Positions 11,592-22,486 of a stretch of DNA of 64,000 bases are shown here, one piece after another (position 1 is the first letter of the stretch; the number at the start of each line of letters is the position of its first letter). The position numbers were made by a program, and so were the translations under genes. Below the pieces are notes generated by a model that saw only the letters and a program-made list of their open reading frames with translations, ran no database searches and was not told the DNA's origin. The DNA comes from Pseudophaeomoniella oleicola (lineage: Eukaryota > Ascomycota > Eurotiomycetes > Phaeomoniellales > Phaeomoniellaceae). The stretch covers positions 207,070 to 271,069 of the forward strand of contig QWDQ01000036.1 in assembly GCA_003868215.1 (NCBI GenBank), written 5' to 3'.

Positions 11592-13545
11592 TTTCATCAC
11601 TGTAACTGTAATGCATCGCATGATCCAGAACAATGGCTGAGGTGTCTCTGCACTGTCTGGTAGGTACTAGGTATGTTAGACAAATCACTAGGAATACTAA
11701 CTTAGTACATAGCTGAAAATTACAAAAACAATTTATAGCTTCATGTTAGACAAATCACATCGGCGTGAAATGATAAATGGCAGGAACAGAGTAGTACTTG
11801 CCTCACAAAGTGTGCGCCTTTCATGGGCCAGGTCAACCCGCCAACCCAACAACCCCAACCCGCAATGTGATAGAAGCAATCTGTCACTTAGTATGTACGG
11901 ACAAGTACCTAGTACCTAGCCAGTATTTTACCTCTACCTTAGTAGTAAAATGAAGGTCATGGAAAAACTATAGTCTTTTTTCCTTTACAGATCATTTGCG
12001 ACAGTAATTCAGATTTCAAGAAATCTGCAAGAACAACTGCACAGCTAGAGGATCATAATACCGTGGTCCCATCGCGTTCATCCGGCTTGCGAACTTGCGA
12101 CGTCGAAGTCTGTAAACGTTGAGAAATGTACCATCAAAAAGTGCAGGTGCGGTTGTCAAGCTTGGGAGCGTAGAATGCGCCATCAGTTGGTCAGATTGAG
12201 CTCAGATCGTGATTACCCAAACCACATCATCTCGGATCTAGGTAGCACTTTCTCAATCAGTGCGGATAGGGATCATCCATGTTCTTGTCGGCATCAAACT
12301 CTGGTGTAGATCACGCCGCTGTCTACATACCCGCAGCGGATCCATGAGTCCCACTACGTAGTAACCACTTTCCCTTCCCTGACTAGGCCCCGTGCGAGTT
12401 GGGGTCTGTGTCGCTGCCATGCGTCCTTAGTAGCATGCGTTATGACAGCTCCGATTTCTACTGTCTAGATACAGACGCGCGTGATTCTCCGACCGTTAGG
12501 TAATGGACGAGAGCGGCAGAATGTGAGGAGGAAAAACAGTAAAGAATAAGACAGTAACAGTCAGGGGTCAGAATAAAGGAAAGAACAAGAAAAACAAATA
12601 GATCAACGCTGTAATGGTGGATGCTAGAAGTCCAGGCAGGAACGGCGTTGGCTGTGTGGACAAACCCTCGACAAGAAAGAGAAACAGCGAGCTGGAAAGA
12701 GGCGAGCAGAACGGATCAAGCCGCGGGCGGTGTGAGGATCACTATCCGGTGTACCGGTAGTAAGATAATCCTCAGTACATACCTAGTACCTAGTAAGTAC
12801 CTGGTTGTGTATGGACTCCGTGAAGGGTTCTGGGAGCCGCTAGAAGGGTTGATCATGAGACGAAAAGTTGAGCTTGTAAGGTATTTGTTGCGGCTCGCAG
12901 TGAATCCAATAACGATTCATGATCGTCGTGGCGCCACACCCCTTTGATAGGTTCGTTTCAGAGAAACATGCAACACCCCTGTACAATGCCTGGGATCATC
13001 GTTGAACGGATGGGCGCTCTCATTGACGGCAAGTCGCACCACGATCTACCACGTAGTATAGAGGGTTCATGATATCACAAGCTTTTTCTACTGGACGTGA
13101 AACAACTTGGTCCTTGCATAAGTTGCATTTCCACCGAGATATATTTCCCGCCTATAGCTCAGCGACAGATAGAAATATAGGTCCACAGAAACAAACTCTC
13201 TTTGCTCACATATAGGAGTAGCGTTGTTGTCCATCCAATATCGAGTTGTATTGGAAAGTGACACCGCTCGATTGATTAATCTCCTTGAGTTTCGGAAAAA
13301 ACAATATACCCGGAACATATGCTGCATTTCCATATTGACTTGGGTGGGCAAGTTGACATCTATTACGTAGACAATGATGATGTCTGCACTTGAATCAAGG
13401 CAGACAGAGAAGGTCCAGATACCATATAAGACCCGTGAAGATGCCTGTTCTCTTGGACTTTTCGAGCGAGACAACTTGAATTCTGGACCAGTTCTCATCA
13501 TTAAGAGCCTTTGAACGACCTATTACACTCCAAGTCAATAACACA
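11592..13545. other. Long spacer with an ankyrin relic
   Basis: Nearly 2 kb without a supportable intact gene. It has TACCTAGTACC motifs near 11660, 11905 and 12785 and the ankyrin-like remnant described separately. A 137-codon minus-strand open stretch at 13088-13501 has no recognisable domain and overlaps the likely GH45 promoter. Confidence 0.55.
12838..12985 (+). pseudogene. Ankyrin-repeat relic
   Basis: The translation includes a run resembling the second half of one ankyrin repeat and the start of the next (VELVRYLLRLAVNP, then DRRGATPL), cut by stop codons TGA TAG just after GATPL. A few bases later another frame reads KHATPLYNAWDH, again ankyrin-like, before another stop. This suggests a decayed repeat protein. 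I infer pseudogene status; the match rests on short consensus patterns only. Confidence 0.35.
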
Positions 13546-14191
13546 ATGAAGCTCCTCACCTGCCTCGTGGGCCTAGCGGCCAGTCTCTCTTTCGTCTCAG
13601 CTCAGCTCAGCGGGAGAGCCACGACCACTGTGAGCATATCTCAGCTCCGATCACTCCATTTCACTCTCGGTCGATGCTAATTTGATGCAGCGTTACTACG
13701 ACGGTCAAGAGGGTGCGTGTGGCTGCGGTTCCAGCTCTGGTGGTCTCTTCTCCTGGCAAACCGGCATCAGCTCCGGCGTCTACACAGCAGCCGGATCGCA
13801 GGCTCTCTTTGACAATTCCGGCTCAAGCTGGTGTGGCTCTGGTTGCGGCACATGCTATCGATTGACGTCCACCGGAGAGTCGGCGTGCAGCTCCTGTGGA
13901 ACCGGTGGTGTCTCAGGGCAGAGCATCACAGTCATGGTGACCAATCTGTGCCCCAATAAGTAAGACGACCCTGTCCCTGTTGTCACATCATTAACATCGT
14001 ACTCTCTTAGCGGTAATGCGCAATGGTGTCCAGCTGTTGGTGGCACCAACCAATACGGGTTCAGCTACCACTTTGATATCATGGCCCAAAGTGAAGTGTT
14101 TGGAGACAATGTGGTCGTCAATTTTGAGGAGGTCGACTGCCCAAGTCAGGCCAGCAGTGACTATGCGCAATGTATTTGTGCTTCAAGTTGA
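13546..14191 (+). CDS. GH45 endoglucanase, EGV-like, without CBM
   Basis: Secreted endo-beta-1,4-glucanase of glycoside hydrolase family 45, closest in motif order to Trichoderma EGV. Three exons, 13546-13629, 13691-13959 and 14011-14191, give 177 residues. Residues 1-19 are a signal peptide ending VSA. The mature enzyme has YYDGQEGACGCGSSSG with the likely catalytic base Asp32. It then has WCGSGCGTCYRLTSTG, VMVTNLCP and GGTNQYGFSYHFDIM, with the likely acid Asp140. Many paired cysteines are present. It stops at CICASS, where EGV continues into a Ser/Pro linker and a CBM1, so the binding module is absent or lost. In the next 90 bases another frame encodes a Cys-rich end (CACCNNAKSCFPP) that I could not join by splicing. 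Confidence 0.92.
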
Positions 14192-15539
14192 TCTATTGGA
14201 TTGGAATGAGCAGAGATCAAGCTCCGTTGACAGCGGATGCGCTTGTTGCAACAACGCCAAATCATGCTTTCCCCCATAAGATACTGGACAGTGGGTAGCA
14301 GTTAGGAAATCTCCAATATGACTACAGTCAATCAGAGTAGAGTCGTCGCATAATGGTTTGATTCGATGGTGCTGGCAATGATGTTGATGATACCTGATCG
14401 TCTGGTGCTATTGAAATTGATTACTAGTAGGACTAGTACAGGTGAATGACTTTCCTCTCCGCGATCTGGGCGGCCTCTCCATTCATCAAGAAAAGAAGAG
14501 GCTGTCACTTTGTACATAGGAGTGCTAAGTACATACCTAGTAGTGAAGTACATTACTGTCTACATTATTTTTTGCGGTGTTAGTATTCAGATTGTGATGC
14601 CAGAACATGACACATTCAATGTGGTGTTGACTGCCAAGCGTTACTGTAGCACGCAAAGAGTAAATAAGTGACTTCTTCAGATACTCTTTCAATTACCGTG
14701 TTCCCTTTGGTTCTTACTGGGCTATAACATGTCTTTGCAATCCTTTGATGATATAAACACAACATGCAGCCTCGCTCTGAGACCTCATTGATACTTAAAC
14801 TTGATATCAAGACTCACTTCTCGGGATCGTGGTCACCCATTTTGTCGGGAGTATAGGGAGAAGATGCCTTTGGTCGTGTCTGGAGATGAAGGCCTTCAGC
14901 ATATAGCTAGGTACACACACACCTAGTACGAGTTTGCTACTATTAACTACCTGGCGACGACAGTGTCTCTTGATATGATGTTGGCTAGAAGATGGCAGCT
15001 CTGTGGATCTCAAGCTGAAAAGCAAAGCTCAGCCTCACCCGTATCCCAGCCATTGAGGCTTGACACAATGCTCAGCCACACTTCACCTTATTGCAGAATA
15101 AATGATTGGCATCCACTCCCATCTCTACTACGGAACACATGTAAGTAAGCGCTTGACTACCATGAAAAGAGAGACATCCAGCATGGGAAATCCAACCTCG
15201 TCATTCAGTCCGATCGCGTTATGTGAAGTTCATCAGTTTGGCCCCCAAAGTACTTACTACATCATATCGTATTAAACAGGCTGTGCGTACCAACGAACCC
15301 CGCATGCTCTACTCGTCGTTTTATCACAATCAATCCGACAAGGGACTCTAGGATGTGCATAAAGACTGAGTGAGCTTCAGTGCCAATTCGCCTGGTCTGT
15401 CTGTCCGTGAGATTTACTCCAGAGCCAATTGCTCACCTCTAGTTGTCATTGCTATCGTTTCCATATCCAGGGTACTAGGTGAAGAGGGCAGTCACCCAGG
15501 CATAAGTCGCTTACTACTCAAGAAGTTGAGATAGCGACC
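14192..15539. other. Spacer between GH45 and CVNH genes
   Basis: No gene supported. There are some TACCTAGTA motifs (near 14530, 14905 and 14925). The last part is probably the promoter of the intronless gene at 15540. Confidence 0.55.
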
Positions 15540-16640
15540 ATGTCGGACCAAGGATACTATTGGGATGACTCTCAATCTCGATACATCCATGGGGGTTACC
15601 AACCGCCTCCCGCAGATTACGACCATCAGAGCTACCATCAAGCTTACCAAGAAGCGGGCTCTCCTTATCCCCCGCATCAAGGATTTGATCCACCACAATC
15701 CAGTGACTATCAACAGCAACCAAGCTGGACGAATCAGTATAACAATCCTCCTCCATACGCAGAACGTACCTCTGATCCACCATACGCTCATTCGCAACAA
15801 CCATACAGCCCACCGCAAAACTACGAAGTCAGCAGTGGATATGCCTCCCAAGCTACAGGCGAGTCTTATTCCTACTACAACCAAGTAGGCCCGGTATCCG
15901 ATTCCCAATATGGCTATCAACAGCAATCAAACCCCAATAGTGAAACCGATAGAGGCATCATGGGTGCCGTCGCCGGTGCCGCTGTGGGTGGCTACGGAGG
16001 CCACAAGGTCAATCACGGTTTCCTCGGTGCCGTAGGTGGAGCGATCGCCGGCTCCAAGCTCGAAGACTACATCAAGGACGAGAAGAAAAAGAAAAAGAAA
16101 GAGAAGAAGAGTCGGTTTGGCTTCTCCCGCCGCGACAGTTCCACCAGCAGCAGCTCGTCCTCCTCATCCTCCTCAGACGACGAGAAGAAAAAGAGGACCA
16201 AGAAGAAACACCATCTTCAACCAAATGCCGCCGTCGTTGCCGCCACAGCAGCTCCCGCCATAATAACCCACCACCCTCCACCCCCTACCACCACCACCCC
16301 CGCCATCCTCGCCGGAAACTTCTCCTCCTCCTGCACCAACATCACCCTCGACCACGATCACGACCTCATCGCCCTCTGCCGCGCCCTCGACGGCTCCTCC
16401 CGCCTCTCCTCCATCAGCCTCAACTCCGTGCTCACCAACGACCGCGGAACCCTGAAATGGGGGCGCGCGGGGAACTTCGGGCTCAGTTCGAGAAACGTCA
16501 GGCTCATCGTGGACGGTAGTCCGGAGATGTTGTTGTTGGAGGCCGAATTGGGCACGGGGGACGGTGGGTGGCGCTGGAACCGTGTGGGATTAGATGAGAG
16601 GATCACGAATGAGGACGGGGAGTTGAAGTTCTTGGGCTGA
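15540..16640 (+). CDS. Glycine-zipper and CVNH (cyanovirin-N homology) domain protein
   Basis: Intronless, 366 residues. Residues 1-135 are low-complexity, rich in Tyr, Gln, Pro and Ser (YY, QQ and PPPAD patterns). Residues about 139-173 form a glycine-zipper segment (GIMGAVAGAAVGGYGG, then FLGAVGGAIAGS), a pattern known from membrane-associated 2TM domains. A Lys-rich stretch, a Ser-rich acidic patch and a His/Pro/Thr-rich linker follow. Residues about 259-365 are a CVNH domain (GNFSSSCTNITL ... LKWGRAGNFGLSSRNVRL). CVNH domains in filamentous ascomycetes can bind glycans. There is no signal peptide, so an intracellular or membrane-peripheral role is likely. The CVNH assignment is firm; function is open. 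Confidence 0.88.
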   Translation: MSDQGYYWDDSQSRYIHGGYQPPPADYDHQSYHQAYQEAGSPYPPHQGFDPPQSSDYQQQPSWTNQYNNPPPYAERTSDPPYAHSQQPYSPPQNYEVSSGYASQATGESYSYYNQVGPVSDSQYGYQQQSNPNSETDRGIMGAVAGAAVGGYGGHKVNHGFLGAVGGAIAGSKLEDYIKDEKKKKKKEKKSRFGFSRRDSSTSSSSSSSSSSDDEKKKRTKKKHHLQPNAAVVAATAAPAIITHHPPPPTTTTPAILAGNFSSSCTNITLDHDHDLIALCRALDGSSRLSSISLNSVLTNDRGTLKWGRAGNFGLSSRNVRLIVDGSPEMLLLEAELGTGDGGWRWNRVGLDERITNEDGELKFLG

Positions 16641-17193
16641 ATTCTTGAATTCTAGAATCTGCTACTGACTTGATAAGGTAACCAACCTAAGATACTTTGT
16701 TACCTATGAGCCTCACCCAAATATTATTCCGAGATACATTTCGACATTTTATTGTCGCGGCAAGTAGACAAACGACATGCACGGTGTTATGGGCTTCTAT
16801 GAGTGCAATGATCAGTCAGTCACTCTTTTGGCGCATCACAGTGGTAACGTGAGTGACATGCACGCAGACATCCCCCCTCTCTCTCTCTCTTCTTCTTCTT
16901 GGGGCTCTTCCATTACAGGCTGGCATGTTCTGCATCATATACGCATTTTAGATAAATCCAAGAATGTCCATGGGTACGGCGTTTGAATGGACGTGGGACG
17001 TGGAAGACAGACCAGCTACAGCCTTATTGGACCGAGAGGTGTATATACCACCGTGTTAAATCATGATCATTAGTCGAAAAAAATCCAGACGACCTCGTTA
17101 ACCTGAATATACATCATACAGAACTAACAAAGAGCAGAACGTGGTTGGAAGTAAGACGCGAATTCGCAATAGCTGTTCTGTCACATGCATGCA
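16641..17193. other. Convergent 3' spacer
   Basis: Lies between the stop codons of the CVNH gene and the minus-strand bZIP gene. It has a CT-rich run near 16870-16900. No gene seen. Confidence 0.6.
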
Positions 17194-18167
17194 TCACATT
17201 GTCGACGAGGATGCGGTCCACCCCATTCTCAGCGCCCTTTCCTTCCATAAATCCTTTTCCATCTGCAACTTCTCCAACTCGTTCTCGAGTTCCGCTATCC
17301 TTCCGACTTTACTGTCACGGTACCGACGGGACGTTATGGTGTTCCGAACGGTTGCTGCAGTTCGTTTGTCAGAATTGGAAATAAAGTGATAGGCTTTTGG
17401 CTCAGGGTTGCTTGAAGGTAGCGCTCTAGCTTTGGACTTAGGTTTGGCTTTTGAAGACTTCCGACACCGCTGAGAGGTTGTGTTTGGTTTGTCTGAGGAT
17501 AAGAAAGAGGAAGTCGGTGAGGGTCGGTGATGCCGAAATGAGATTTGAGACGGCATCGCGGAAAGTTCAAGCATTGACGTGTCAGTGCATGATGATGGAG
17601 TAGTCGACAAAGATTCAGTGGAAACCGTGGACCTTTGATCGCTCAGTACAGAACTGGACTGTACAGCTTGGTCAGGGGTGCAGTCCACGTTGCTGAGAGA
17701 ATCATGCCACTCCGTCGGCATCGAGTGACTGCTGCCAGATTCTTGAGAAGTTGACGACACCAATGGATGCTGATGGGGAGCCATGATGTCAGGTTGGATT
17801 AGGTCGCCGACGAGATCGAGCCATTGAGAAGAATCATCTTGGTAATCGATGAATTCAAGCTCGGGCAACTGATCGAAACCGAGAGTATTCGCTTCATTGT
17901 GAAGCGTTTCAAGAGTACCAGAGGGATAATACCGGGAAGGGTTGGACAGAGAGCAGTTATCCCATAGAGGATAGAGACCACAACCGCTTTCATGGCGGTG
18001 GGTGTGAGCTGAAGAGCTGTTTGCAAACGGCTGGCATGATGGTGCAAATTCTAGGTCAAAGTCCAAGTTGATGCCTGATCACCAGGCAGAAAAAGGAATG
18101 GTAGCCTCACGATTCTGAGGCGCACTGAGAGTGATGAGCTGGAAGCGAAAGATGATGGTACGGACAT
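17194..18167 (-). CDS. bZIP transcription factor (Gcn4/Cpc1-like basic region)
   Basis: Nuclear DNA-binding protein. The C-terminal end holds a basic region with the N-x7-R signature (RNTITSRRYRDSK) followed by a short leucine zipper (IAELENELEKLQ), resembling Gcn4/Cpc1-type factors. The remainder is Ser/Thr-rich with acidic patches, as expected of an activator. The N-terminus is uncertain. The main frame is open to 18066 but lacks an ATG. One workable model starts at ATG 18167 and joins 18167-18111 to 18030-17194 (donor gtgagg, acceptor tgccag), giving 297 residues; another acceptor would retain an acidic LDFDLEF segment but needs a different first exon. The bZIP itself is clear; the first exon is tentative. 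Confidence 0.75.
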
Positions 18168-19074
18168 GGGAAGGAAGTCGAAGGAGGAGAGAAGTAAGAT
18201 CTCGTCAATCTGATTCCAGTCCCACTTTCCCGATTCGGTATGCGGAACATGTCCTTTTTGTTTCTAATTGTGGACTAACGCCGTATTGTATCTGGATGAC
18301 TCATTCAATTACCGTCAGCATGTTACAGGCAATACAGAGTATTCTCTCTTCCACTCTATTAATTATACCATAACTTATACTTGGGTATCAGGAGTAACCC
18401 CGTTAATCCATGCCGGACTTCCTCATTTTGGTCACTTGAACTTGTACGCTCTTCTGTTCGCTCGTGTAGGAAACTGGAAGATCAAGCAGTTTCAACATCA
18501 GTATCTCGACATCTTACCCCTTCTCTTCACCATCAGCGTGTCGGAACGGCAAGCATTATATAAATGCTTCAAGTTGATCACGAAATGGGAATGTCTTTCT
18601 ACCAGGAAGCATTTCCAGAGTAATGAGGAGATATAGGAGCTGACATCGGTTGAAGGGCAAGCCTATATAAGGCCGTGACCTTTATGATACCTTTCAATTT
18701 TTGCCGATCTGAGCTTTGGAAAGAGTTGTCCTTATTACGTTTCTCTTCTCTTTTCTCTTTTATCTTATGCTGGACTTTTAGTTGATGTTGGCTTGGGTAG
18801 ATACCACATGGAATTTGAAAATGAGTCATTGGATTGATAAGGCTGGCGGCTGACTATGGAACCTGAGATAACTACCTTGGTATCTAGGTAGGTAAAGGTA
18901 TGTATATGAACTACGAAATCCGAGAGATCTAATTGCTAGGCTTGTCCTTTATCACTTCAGTCTGTATATACAAGAACGACCCTTACTCTCCCTGCCTATT
19001 GCTTGCCATTCCGGGCATAGATAACAAGCTCGCAGCATACACTGCAGTATTTATGAACAGCACATTTCCAATTC
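18168..19074. other. Divergent promoter region
   Basis: About 0.9 kb between the divergent bZIP and kinase-like genes. A TATATAA-like box near 18662-18670 and another near 18548 could serve either direction. A TAGGTAGGTAAAGG motif lies near 18890. No gene is supported. Confidence 0.55.
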
Positions 19075-20390
19075 ATGGTCATGGCTGATACCAGTGTCAT
19101 GGACGATCCTATTGCAGAACAGATCCTATTGAATCTCTCCCTCACAAATTATGCCTGCTCAACTCTTGCAAGGTTATCAGGAGGAGTCGCTAATTTCACT
19201 TACCGGGGAACATTACGACAGCCTATCGGGGGTTCTTCGACCATAATCGTAAAGCATCTTGAGCCCTACATTGCTAGATCGCCAACATGGAAACTCGATA
19301 TTTCTCGTTGTGTACGTTATGAATCTCTAATGTAAACCTACCTATGGGAAGGATGCAATGACCAACGCGAATGCTCTTGTGTAGAAATTCGAAAGGCTTA
19401 TGTTGGAAGTGCTCGGTTCAATGCCAATATCAACTCAAGAGGGGATTCAGATTGCAGTACCGAAATTGACAGTTTTGGACTCTCTCGATAACACTCTCAT
19501 CCTCGAGGACCTCCCCGACGCAGTTGACTTGAAAACATACCTTGCAGTACATGGAAAATCAATGACCATTCCTTTTGCTAACTCCCTCGGTTCTGCAATT
19601 GGGCGTTGGTTAGCCAATTTCCACGTGTGGGCGAATGACCAAGACTCTACGAGAGGAGGATCTCTACATGAAAAGCTGGCAGGTAACAAGCCAATGAAAG
19701 AAATGAAATACTCTGTCAATATAGGTCGGTATCGACAATCTTTCGAGAAGTTCCCGGAAATAAATTGGGAGGATAAAGAAACCTATGATCTGATTGAAGA
19801 GGATCTGAAAAGGGTGATCTGGGATGACAGAGCAAGCCAGAAAGTGATTCACGGCGATTTCTGGAGCGGGAAGTAAGTATCGATCATGATGTGATCCCAC
19901 TTTTAAGAAACCATTGTCACAGCAAGATAACATCATTTCTAGTATACTCCTGAAGAACCTGCCACCAACGGAACTCGAATCTGCCTCACCCACGGAAGTT
20001 TTCGTAGTCGATTTCGAGCTCTCCCAACTTGGTTCACTATCTCAAGATCTCGGCCAATGCCTAGCGGAGCTATGGTTACTCTACCACTTCCACGATCTTT
20101 CTGCAGCTTGGCATCTGATGCGGGGGATTTCAGAGGGCTATGTGAAGACGGCGGGAAAAGAGAAGAGCCAGACAGGAGGAGGAGGAAAGTCCGATGGTGA
20201 TGACGATTTAGGATTCCAGATTGCAATGCATTTTGGGGTGCATTTGGTAGTATGGCCGTGGAGAGTGGGATGGCCTGGGGGAAAGGAAATGGTGGAATGC
20301 GTGAGGTTTGGCAATGATTGCGTGATCAATGGGTGGAGGAAAGATAGGGAGAAGTTCAGGAATGGGTGTTTCGAGGGTTTGTGCTCATAG
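19075..20390 (+). CDS. Aminoglycoside phosphotransferase/choline kinase-like protein
   Basis: Protein-kinase-like phosphotransferase of the APH family, whose fungal members act on small molecules that are mostly unknown. Three exons, 19075-19311, 19385-19872 and 19943-20390, give 390 residues. Visible motifs are a glycine-rich entry (RLSGGVANFTYRG), a likely ATP-binding lysine in IIVKHLEPY, the catalytic loop HGDFWSGN (Asp base, Asn metal ligand) and a metal-binding VVDFELSQLG. The second junction splits the Asn codon of WSGN exactly, which supports the model. The C-terminus is helical with a Gly/Ser-rich insert near GGGGKSDGDDD. Substrate is unknown; resistance to aminoglycosides is not implied. 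Confidence 0.85.
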
Positions 20391-20752
20391 TGAACCTCTT
20401 CCAGTAATGCAAGACCCGATCCATGCGTGGACTTGGCCCTATCTCCTCCTGTTGCTTTGCTCAAGGTAGGCGAGTACTGGTATGATAGATTAATATCTGG
20501 TTCTGGTACCTGGTACCTGCCAAGATCCGAAGTGGAAAGGGGCAGGGAAGGGGGAGCTCGCGGGGAAGCGGATGCGTGCGGGCGATTTGGTCCATCGCGC
20601 GAAACCCGCTGACGTCAAAAGCTCTTCTCATCTTCTGTTCTCTGCGTCTCGACAGGCGATCATGTAAAACAAACATCGAAGAGCACTTCCGGTGTTTACT
20701 TGCTGCTTCCCAATCACTACATAGAAATTCTCAGAACATTGCGCCTCTCAAG
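20391..20752. other. Short promoter spacer
   Basis: Lies between tandem genes. It has a GGTACCTGGTACCTGCC run near 20505 and a TGACGTCA palindrome (CRE-like bZIP site) near 20610-20617. The region is probably the promoter of the small membrane-protein gene. Confidence 0.5.
20610..20617. promoter_or_regulatory. TGACGTCA CRE-like palindrome
   Basis: A perfect 8-bp palindrome about 140 bp upstream of the ATG at 20753. It matches the classic ATF/CREB-type bZIP site. One copy by chance is possible, so the regulatory role is only suggested by its position. Confidence 0.45.
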
Positions 20753-21354
20753 ATGTCTGTCGACTCAATTGCTGCACTCCGTAGGCACCAATCTGACGAG
20801 CTTCGCAAACTCGCAACGGAGCATTTCGAACAGGAGTACGTAACGCATGATCTCATTGTGTCGTCGCTGCTGACACTGACCGTGGTAGTCTCAACGAAGG
20901 TGACCGAGATGCATTAGTAAGCGCTGCAACAAAAGTCTCAACGCATGCGCTCATCGGCTCTCTCGTCGGCGTCGGCATTGGGACTTTCCTCGCCCTTCGA
21001 CTTCGTTCCAATCGTACTGCTATGTACAACGCCTTCCGTACGGCAGAGAGACCGACCCACGTGAAGTTTGCAGATGGAAGAGAAGAGAAGATCCCGGATA
21101 TCACGCCGTTGCTGCAGCCAACGAAGGTCGGCGATGTCCTGACTTACTTATTCTTCGGTTCCGCTGGGCTCTTTCTTGGTGGTGAGACAGGATTACTATC
21201 TGGAAGCGCTTCTGCGAAGAGGACGATTACAAGAGACCCAGAGAGGAGGGCTAGAGTCGAAAAGGCATTTAATCGCTTCCGGGTGGACGTGTTGAAGAAA
21301 GAGATCAACGAGATTGAAGGCAAGCAAAATTACCCGGACTTTTTGAAGTGGTAA
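20753..21354 (+). CDS. Small predicted membrane protein, function unknown
   Basis: Two exons, 20753-20835 and 20889-21354 (donor gtacgt, acceptor gtggtag), give 182 residues. There is a short helical N-terminus, then a hydrophobic glycine-rich segment (ALIGSLVGVGIGTFLAL) followed by basic residues. A soluble stretch follows, then a second hydrophobic segment (LTYLFFGSAGLFLGGETGLL), and a charged helical tail ending PDFLKW. Two spans with small-residue packing suggest an organelle membrane, perhaps mitochondrial, but I recognise no named family. The tail faces the tail of the lactate dehydrogenase gene, about 190 bp away. Confidence 0.75.
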
Positions 21355-21544
21355 TGGATTGAATTGGGATGCATGTATGACAAGGAGACTTGAAAAAGCA
21401 GGGCAACTGCTCACTGGGAGCATATCGAGGTGTTACAGGTCGAATCGTACTTGAATTTTGGAATGAACAACCCCGAGCGACTCTTCTAGCATCATGAAGC
21501 AGATATAATGGCATTCCTTATTTTACATCACGCCTTGTACAATA

Positions 21545-22486
21545 CTAATCCGAGTTCTGCTCTGCATCTTGTATGAGTTCAATCAGGCTCTTCGCTGAAC
21601 CCTTCACAGCTTCCGATTCCTCATTATTGAGTGGTATCGGAATCTGCCTCACCACACCTTTGCGGCCTAGGACAACTGGCATGCTCAGGCTGCATTTCAA
21701 GACCTCTTGATAGCAGCTGATCGGTCTAATGTTCCTCTGATCGAAAAGAATCGATTTGCATATTGATGCTGCGACCCCACCAATACCGAAAGCTGTAGCC
21801 CCTTTCGACTCCATGATCTCTGCCGCCTTCGTTTTGGTATCTTGTGCAATTGCATCACGGTCGATCTGGTCCTTTCCCAATGCCTCTTCGAGCGGCACGC
21901 CGCCGATACTTGCGTTGGACCAGGCAACCATTTGCGAATCACCGTGTTCTCCGAGTACGTAAGCGTCGATGGAGCTAGCAGCAACACCAGACTTCCCGGC
22001 GAGAATGCCTCGTAGGCGAGCACTGTCAAGGAATGTCCCGCTGCCTATGACCTGCCCTCTCGGTAGCTCGGAGAACTTTTGAGCAAAGTAGGTGAGGATG
22101 TCGACCGGATTAGCGACCACCAGCAGCACCGTATCCTCTCTGAAAGGCTTCATATCGTTGACTGCAGATTTGAGAATCGCCAAATTGCGACCTATCAGAT
22201 CGGTGCGGCTCTCGCCTTTTTTCTGTTTCGCTCCAGCCGTGATAATGACGATATCACATTGGCCTGCCTCTTTGTGCGTCCCTGCTCTGATTCTGGTCGT
22301 AGTGTTGCCATGATATGTTGCGTCTGATAGATCCTGCACTTGGGCATCTCGCACATCCTCTTTCGGATCGACGAGTAGGATATCACCTGCGACCGGATTC
22401 AGGATGAGGGAATATGCAATAGTAGAGCCAACCTCCCCAGAACCGAGGATGGCGATTCTAGACGTCAAAGTTGAGTTGAGTCCCAT
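21545..22486 (-). CDS. L-lactate dehydrogenase (NAD-dependent)
   Basis: Cytosolic enzyme that interconverts pyruvate and L-lactate with NADH. A single exon of 313 residues. The Rossmann motif is ILGSGEVGSTIAYSL. The substrate-specificity loop AGAKQKKGESR has Gln88 where malate dehydrogenases carry Arg, which favours lactate, with Arg94 closing the site. Asp154/Arg157 (FLDSARLRG) and His181 (GEHGDSQ) complete the catalytic set. Length and spacing match bacterial-type tetrameric LDH. Its intronless state beside intron-bearing neighbours may reflect transfer or simple intron absence. An LDH-like malate dehydrogenase is the main alternative and is disfavoured by Gln88. Confidence 0.93.
   Translation of the reverse strand: MGLNSTLTSRIAILGSGEVGSTIAYSLILNPVAGDILLVDPKEDVRDAQVQDLSDATYHGNTTTRIRAGTHKEAGQCDIVIITAGAKQKKGESRTDLIGRNLAILKSAVNDMKPFREDTVLLVVANPVDILTYFAQKFSELPRGQVIGSGTFLDSARLRGILAGKSGVAASSIDAYVLGEHGDSQMVAWSNASIGGVPLEEALGKDQIDRDAIAQDTKTKAAEIMESKGATAFGIGGVAASICKSILFDQRNIRPISCYQEVLKCSLSMPVVLGRKGVVRQIPIPLNNEESEAVKGSAKSLIELIQDAEQNSD

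Noticed and set aside
13088-13501. 137-codon minus-strand open stretch upstream of GH45
   Set aside because: No domain, no signal peptide and no homology that I recognise. It overlaps the likely GH45 promoter.
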